This document shows, one piece after another, positions 7,210 to 10,904 of a stretch of 10,904 nt of DNA. Source of the DNA: an uncultured Eubacteriales bacterium (GTDB lineage: Bacteria; Bacillota; Clostridia; Christensenellales; CAG-138). The position numbers were made by a program, and so were the translations under genes. Each line of letters starts with the position of its first letter. The stretch's first letter is position 1. The stretch is taken from contig URSN01000062.1 in assembly GCA_900550525.1 (NCBI GenBank), positions 1 through 10,904 on the forward strand. The letters run 5' to 3'. The notes under the pieces were generated by a model. It worked only from the letters and a program-made list of their open reading frames with translations. It did not search any database and was not told where the DNA came from.

Positions 7210-7312
7210 GGCTTCTTCGCTGCGCCGGTGCGCGTCCGTATCAGATCGTGCGGCGGCGGTTTGGAATTTCTTCCGTCCGCGCCGCTGCGGCGTATCCGAG
7301 CCCCCCGTGCCA

Positions 7313-7352
7313 AAGCGGCTTGCCCCCGCGCCGCCAAGCGGCTTGCCCCCGC
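7313..7352 (+). repeat. tandem 23-nt spaced repeat upstream of the LysR promoter
   Basis: AAGCGGCTTGCCCCCGC occurs at 7313-7329 and 7336-7352, a 23-nt period equal to that of the array before the MATE gene. AAGCGG followed by GCTT also gives a small dyad. The copies lie 20-60 nt upstream of the predicted LysR -35, so binding sites are possible. Confidence 0.6.
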
Positions 7353-7371
7353 CGCGTTCCCATTCTACCGC

Positions 7372-7400
7372 TTGCGCGGCGGCGTGTAAAATGCTATTGT
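7372..7400 (+). promoter_or_regulatory. promoter of the LysR regulator gene
   Basis: TTGCGC (7372-7377), a 17-nt spacer, then TATTGT (7395-7400), with TGC directly before it as an extended -10. It lies in the most AT-rich pocket of the window, with the start near 7406. TTATAT at 7425-7430 is a second, less well supported -10. Confidence 0.5.
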
Positions 7401-7408
7401 TTTATTAG
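7394..7408. promoter_or_regulatory. possible LysR-type T-N11-A operator
   Basis: CTA-N9-TAG (7394-7408) is a short dyad containing T7395-N11-A7407, the general form of LysR-regulator sites. It overlaps the predicted -10 of the regulator's own gene, which would fit autorepression. The motif is short and can arise by chance. Confidence 0.25.
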
Positions 7409-7453
7409 TTCCATGCCGATTTGGTTATATAAGGAAGAAACGGAGGGATGGAC

Positions 7454-8362
7454 ATGACGATCCGGCATCTGCGGGTCTTTGTCGCGGTCTGCCGGGAGCG
7501 GGGCGTGACGCGCGCGGCGCAGCGGCTGCACATGACGCAGCCGGCCGTCACGCGCGCCATCCAGGAGCTGGAGCGGCATTACGGCGTGCGCCTGTTCGAG
7601 CGCCTGGGCCGCCGCCTGTCGCGCACGGCGTGCGGGGAGCGGGCCTTTGCCGAGGCGGTGCACCTGGTGGACGCGTTCGACGGCATGGAGCGCGGCCTGC
7701 GCAGCTGGGAGGAGCAGGGCGTGCTGCGCGTGGGCGCGACGATCACCCTCGGCACCGTGCTGCTGCCCGCGGCGGCGGCCGCGTTTGAGCGGCGGCACCC
7801 GGCGCTGCGCGTGGAGGCGCGCGTGGCCAGGGGGGAGGAGATCCGCGCCGCGCTGCTGGACAACCGGCTGGATCTGGCGCTGGTCGAGGGCGAGCTGGGC
7901 GATGCGCGCCTGCTCGAGGAGCGGTTTTTGGAGGCCCGGCTCGTGCTCGTCGCGCCGCCGGGCGACCCGCTGCGCGCGCGCGAACGGCTGCGCCGTGCGG
8001 ACCTGGGGGAGCGCCGCCTGCTGCTGCGCGAGCCGGGCAGCGCCGGGCGCGCGCTGGTCGAGCATGTGTTCGCCGCGCGGGGCGTGCCGCTCGCGCCGCT
8101 GTGGGAGAGCGCCAGCACGCGCGCGCTCGTGCGCGCGGCGGAGGCGGGGCTCGGCGTGGCGCTGCTGCCGGAGCGGCTCGTGCGCGGGGACATCGCCGCC
8201 GGGCGCGTGGGCACGCGCGCGGTGGAGGACGAGCCGTTTGTGCGCGGCACCTCTCTCGTGCGGCACCGCAGCAAGTTCCTCACGCCCGGCGCGCAGGAGT
8301 TCCTCGCCCTGTGCCGGGCGCTGGCGGCGGAGGATGCGGCCGGCGCGCAGACGGGGGACTGA
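7454..8362 (+). CDS. LysR-type transcriptional regulator
   Basis: Predicted DNA-binding regulator of 302 residues, normal LysR length. The N-terminal winged helix-turn-helix is clear: MTIRHLRVFVAV, GVTRAAQRLHMTQPAVTRAI, then LERHYGVRLFERLGRRLSRT, to about residue 60. A linker helix leads into a substrate-binding-like effector domain with GVLRVGATITLGT near residue 90, ALLDNRLDLALVEG, and AEAGLGVALLPERLV near the C-terminus. It resembles the CysL/CbbR-like part of the family; the effector is unknown. ATG 7448 lies 1 nt after GGAGG (7442-7446), whereas 7454 lies 7 nt after it and gives the usual LysR start. It is divergent from the chromate pair across about 540 nt, the common arrangement for a regulator and its target. 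Confidence 0.92.
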   Translation: MTIRHLRVFVAVCRERGVTRAAQRLHMTQPAVTRAIQELERHYGVRLFERLGRRLSRTACGERAFAEAVHLVDAFDGMERGLRSWEEQGVLRVGATITLGTVLLPAAAAAFERRHPALRVEARVARGEEIRAALLDNRLDLALVEGELGDARLLEERFLEARLVLVAPPGDPLRARERLRRADLGERRLLLREPGSAGRALVEHVFAARGVPLAPLWESASTRALVRAAEAGLGVALLPERLVRGDIAAGRVGTRAVEDEPFVRGTSLVRHRSKFLTPGAQEFLALCRALAAEDAAGAQTGD

Positions 8363-8539
8363 GCGCGCCCTGCATGGCGGCCGGCGCGGCGGGCCGGCGG
8401 GGGCGGCATACCCGTGCGCGCGGCGTGCGGCGGCGATTGCGCACGCGGCGCCTGGCAAAGAAGCGGGCCCGTGGGAAACGGCGCGCGCGGCGGGCGGATA
8501 TGCCGCGGCGGGCCGTTTGTTTACAGAATGGACACGAGC
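8363..8539. other. non-coding stretch after the LysR gene
   Basis: No gene is supported between the LysR stop and the moxR promoter. Dyads are present: GCCGGC repeated around a 7-nt loop near 8380-8398, and GTGCGC near 8413 with GCGCAC near 8438. No T tract follows either, so no clear terminator for the LysR gene was found. Confidence 0.4.
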
Positions 8540-8575
8540 GGCGGCTTGCCGCCGGGCACGGAATATGACTATAAT
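8540..8575 (+). promoter_or_regulatory. moxR operon promoter with inverted repeat at the -35
   Basis: TTGCCG (8546-8551), an 18-nt spacer, and a consensus TATAAT (8570-8575); start near 8582. A perfect dyad GGCGGC-TT-GCCGCC (8540-8553) covers the -35 and could be an operator. Confidence 0.6.
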
Positions 8576-8603
8576 AGGATACAAACCATCATCATCCGGC
8601 AAA

Positions 8604-8651
8604 GCGGCGGCGCGTCCTGCCGCCGCGCCTGCGCGCCGCGGCGCGGCGCGC
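8604..8651 (+). other. two strong hairpins in the moxR leader
   Basis: GCGGCGGC (8604-8611) pairs with GCCGCCGC (8619-8626) around a 7-nt loop, and GCGCGCC (8631-8637) pairs with GGCGCGC (8645-8651) around a 7-nt loop. They fill the leader up to 3 nt before the SD GGGGAGG (8655-8661) and may stabilise the mRNA or affect initiation. Confidence 0.5.
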
Positions 8652-8670
8652 CCTGGGGAGGTGCGCGTCC

Positions 8671-9603
8671 ATCAGCAGCGTTGAGACCATCATAGAAGAA
8701 GTGCGCAAGGCCGTCGTCGGCAAGGAGACCGTGCTCGTGCGGGTGCTGCTGGCCATCCTTGCGCGCGGGCATATCCTGCTGGAGGACATGCCCGGCGTGG
8801 GCAAGACGACCATGGCGCTGGCCTTTTCGCGCGCGCTGGGGCTGGAGTACAACCGCGTGCAGTTCACGCCGGACGTGCTGCCCTCGGACATCATCGGCTT
8901 TTCCGTGTTCGACAAGGAGAGCGGGGAGATGAAGTATCATCCGGGCGCGGTGCTGTGCAACCTGTTCCTGGCCGACGAGCTCAACCGCGCGACCAGCCGC
9001 ACCCAGTCCGCCCTGCTCGAGGCCATGGAGGAGGGGCAGGTGACCGTGGACGGGCGGACGCACCCGGTGCCGCAGCCGTTCGTGGTCATCGCCACGCAGA
9101 ACCCCACCGGCGCCTCCGGCACGCAGCTGCTGCCGGATTCGCAGATGGACCGCTTCATGGTGCGCCTGTCCATCGGCTATCCGCGCCCGGAGGACGAGCG
9201 CGAGATGCTGCGCCGCCGCAGCGGCGCGGCCAGCCCGCTTGCCGCCGTGCAGCAGGCCCTCGGCCGCGGCGAACTGCTCGCCATGCGCGAGCAGGTGGAC
9301 GCGGTGTACATCGACGATGCGATCTACGATTATATCATCCGCCTCAACGCCGGCACGCGCGCGCACCAGAAGGTGATGCAGGGCGCGAGCCCGCGCGCGT
9401 CGCTGGCGGTGGCGGCCATGGCCCGCGCGGCGGCCTATGTGCAGGGGCGCGACTACGTCGTCCCGGCGGACGTGCGCCTCGTCTACCGCGAGACGGTCGC
9501 CCACCGGCTGCTGCTCACGCCGGAGGCCGAGAGCGCGGGCGCAAGCGCGGCGGCGGTGCTCGACGAGCTGCTCAAGGGCACGATGGCGCCGCGCACCGCA
9601 TAG
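8671..9603 (+). CDS. MoxR-family AAA+ ATPase
   Basis: Predicted cytoplasmic MoxR-type AAA+ ATPase, thought in this family to act as a chaperone or metal-insertion motor for vWA/DUF58 partner proteins. Counting from 8671 it has 310 residues: Walker A PGVGKTT at 41-47, Walker B LFLADELNRA with D102/E103, sensor-type IATQNPT at 140-146, then the C-terminal lid. The start is unusual. The conserved N-terminus S-S-V-E-T-I-I-E-E-V lies upstream of the first standard start (GTG 8701), which has no SD. No ATG, GTG or TTG occurs in frame between the stop at 8575-8577 and 8701. ATC at 8671 lies 9 nt after GGGGAGG, exactly where ATG would be expected. The call therefore assumes initiation at ATC or a sequence error there. 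Confidence 0.88.
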   Translation: MSSVETIIEEVRKAVVGKETVLVRVLLAILARGHILLEDMPGVGKTTMALAFSRALGLEYNRVQFTPDVLPSDIIGFSVFDKESGEMKYHPGAVLCNLFLADELNRATSRTQSALLEAMEEGQVTVDGRTHPVPQPFVVIATQNPTGASGTQLLPDSQMDRFMVRLSIGYPRPEDEREMLRRRSGAASPLAAVQQALGRGELLAMREQVDAVYIDDAIYDYIIRLNAGTRAHQKVMQGASPRASLAVAAMARAAAYVQGRDYVVPADVRLVYRETVAHRLLLTPEAESAGASAAAVLDELLKGTMAPRTA

Positions 9604-9607
9604 CGCG

Positions 9608-10594
9608 ATGTTCTCGCGCCGCATGCTGTACGTGGCCGTGCTGATGGCCGTGGTCACGTTCCACATGGTCTATACCGCGTTCGATTCCTATCTGCTGCTG
9701 CTCTCGCTGCTGCTGCTGCCGGTGCTCTCGCTTGCCGTGAGCCTGCCGGCCATGCTGCGCGTGCGCGTGCGCCTCACGGCCCCGGCCTGCGCGCGCCGCG
9801 GCGCGCAGGCGCAGCTTGCCATCCATATGGAATGTGCCGGGCCGCTGCCCGTGGGCGGGCTGCGCCTGCGGCTCAGGAGCCTGAACCGCCTCACCGGCGA
9901 GGAGCCGTACCCGCCGCGGGTGTATCTGGCCGCGGGCGGCTCGCAGACGGTGCGCCTGCCCATCGATACGGCGCACTGCGGGTGCCTCGTGTATGCGGCG
10001 GCGCGCGTGCGCGTGCTCGACCACCTGGGGCTCATCGCGCTGCCGGTGCGCCGCTGCGCGAGCGCGTCCGTCACGGTGCTGCCCGTCGCCGCCGCGCCCG
10101 ACCCGCCGCCGGAGCTGCCCGGCCTGTCCGGCGGGGCGCTGCGGCCAAAGCCCGGCGGCGGCTTTGCCGAGGAGCATGAGCTGCGCCCCTACCGCGCGGG
10201 CGACCCGCTCGTGAGCATCCACTGGAAGCTGTCGAGCAAGCTGGACGCGCTCGTGGTGCGCGAGGCGATGGAGCCGCAGACAAAGCCGCTCGTGCTCTCC
10301 ATCGGCCTGGGCGGCCCGCCGGACGCGCTGGACGCGGCGCTTGCCGAGCTGGCGTGGCTCTCGGGCGCGCTCTGCGCGCGCCATGTGCCGCACGTGCTGC
10401 AATGGCGCGACGGCGAGGGGAAGCTCGCAAGCGGGCTGGTGACCGGCGCGCCGGCGTTTGAACGGCTGCTGCGCCGCATGCTCGCGCGCCCGGCGGCCGA
10501 GCGGCCGCTGCCGCCGCCGCCGGCCGTGCGCGGCCGCTATCACGTCGCCCCCGCCCCGGCCGGGACGGGCAGGCGCATCCGGGAGGCGCGGACA
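9608..10594 (+). CDS. DUF58 domain protein
   Basis: Predicted membrane-anchored DUF58 protein, the usual partner of MoxR. Two hydrophobic segments occupy about residues 7-60 (MLYVAVLMAVVTF, then YLLLLSLLLLPVLSLAV). A beta-rich region follows, then the family signature RPYRAGDPLVSIHWKLSSK at residues 193-211, and VVREAMEP. The ATG lies 4 nt after the moxR stop and has no SD, so coupled translation is likely. No stop codon occurs in this frame up to the right edge. After about 10590 the frame becomes Arg/Cys-rich and resembles a shadow, while a membrane protein starts in another frame. The given end is therefore an estimate of the family-like part, not an observed stop. Confidence 0.8.
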
Positions 10595-10904
10595 AGAGGC
10601 CGCTCACGGCGCCGCCGGGCGCGGCGGGCGCGCTGCTGGTCTTTTTGGGCATGCTCGCCGCGGTGCTGCCGGCGGTCACGGCGTTCGAGCTGCCGGTGTA
10701 TCTTGGCGCGCTGCTGGTCGTGGGCGCGCTGCTGTCGGTCTACATCGCCACGCTGTTCTCCAGCCGCCGCGCGGCGCTGCCGATGCTGCTGCTGCTCGCG
10801 GCGGCGTGGGCGTTCGTCTTTTTGCGCTGGCGGCAGATGCTGCTGCTGGGCGCGGAGGTGGCCGTGTCGGAGGTGGTCCACCTGCTCGCGCTCGGCGTGG
10901 AGTG
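10591..10904 (+). CDS. N-terminal part of a multi-pass membrane protein, probably transglutaminase-like (TgpA-type); start unclear
   Basis: In the frame of base 10591 the sequence reads D-K-R-P-L-T-A-P-P-G followed by hydrophobic segments ALLVFLGMLAAVLPAV, VYLGALLVVGALLSVYIA and ALPMLLLLAAAWAFVFL, with short Arg-containing loops. This resembles the membrane region of DUF3488/TgpA proteins, which usually follow moxR and DUF58 and carry a transglutaminase-like domain further on; that part lies beyond the window, so the name is inference from context. No ATG, GTG or TTG is found in frame between the stop at 10459-10461 and TTG 10645 or ATG 10651, both inside the first membrane segment. GGGAGG at 10581-10586 marks a likely initiation site near 10591. 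Confidence 0.55.

Larger units (their letters stand above)
6960..7243 (-). pseudogene. frameshifted relic of the repeat-rich extension upstream of the CHR operon
   Basis: In one minus-strand frame this untranslated stretch encodes peptides like those of the downstream extension. TAQAEEPGTARMNEEPAAR (about 7129-7073) resembles RAGEPGAARMNEEPAAQ, and GKIFKDVAA resembles GEILKKAAD. The frame is open from a TGA at about 7243 and broken by TGA at 7033-7031. It continues to a stop overlapping the start of the present gene, in a different frame from it. The only ATG of note (7135) opens a 34-codon frame without an SD. It may be an older 5' part of the gene or a duplicated repeat block. A small translated ORF is less likely. 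Confidence 0.45.

Noticed and set aside
6416..7457. Plus-strand open frames of 300-330 codons opposite the chromate subunit extension
   Set aside because: They are reverse shadows of the GC-rich repeats, Arg/Pro/Ala-rich with no SD, and they overlap the LysR promoter.
8661..8684. GTG overlapping the SD as the moxR start
   Set aside because: It is in a different frame and meets TGA after seven codons.
8528..8695. Short ORF starting MDTSGGLPPG before moxR
   Set aside because: It has no SD, contains the promoter -10 within it, and overlaps the conserved N-terminus of MoxR.
10591..10904. DUF58 frame reading on to the window edge as a real C-terminal domain
   Set aside because: After about 10590 it is Arg/Cys-rich, while another frame gives clean membrane segments, so the continued openness is a GC effect.

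Overview
The window is very GC-rich bacterial chromosome with a Firmicutes-like expression style. Shine-Dalgarno (SD) sequences are strong (AAGGAGG, GGAGGG), -10 boxes read TACAAT or TATAAT behind TTGCnn or TTGACG -35 boxes, and two GC hairpins run into T tracts. The gene set fits a high-GC member of the Clostridia: MATE exporter, MgtE, TatD, a two-gene chromate transporter, and a MoxR/DUF58/transglutaminase-type operon. This assignment is inference. No phage, transposase, CRISPR, tRNA or rRNA sequence was seen.

Layout. 1-425: a region with divergent promoters, one pointing left out of the window and one driving the MATE gene, with a tandem-repeat array between them. 426-1829: MATE-family exporter, followed by two near-identical terminator hairpins. 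2094-2747: metallo-beta-lactamase-fold hydrolase. 2772-3097: a promoter and a roughly 290-nt structured leader that holds a 27-codon leader peptide. 3098-4438: mgtE. 4529-5293: TatD-type nuclease. 5330-6915 (minus): a paired chromate-type (CHR) transporter whose first subunit carries a repeat-built N-terminal extension of about 150 residues. 6916-7453: a divergent control region holding decayed or frameshifted copies of the same repeats. 7454-8362: LysR-type regulator. 8363-8670: no gene, but a promoter and leader hairpins. 8671-9603: MoxR AAA+ ATPase. 9608 to about 10594: DUF58 protein. About 10591 to the edge: start of a multi-pass membrane protein, probably the transglutaminase-like partner.

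How the genes work together. MgtE brings in Mg2+, and its leader looks like a control element although no M-box could be recognised. The LysR gene lies divergent to the CHR pair and is its likely regulator. MoxR, DUF58 and the membrane protein form the usual three-gene unit. Two gene boundaries in that unit lack normal signals: moxR seems to begin at ATC, and the DUF58/membrane-protein junction has neither a stop nor a start codon. The points most worth following up are the mgtE leader, the repeat expansion in the CHR subunit and its upstream relics, and these odd boundaries.
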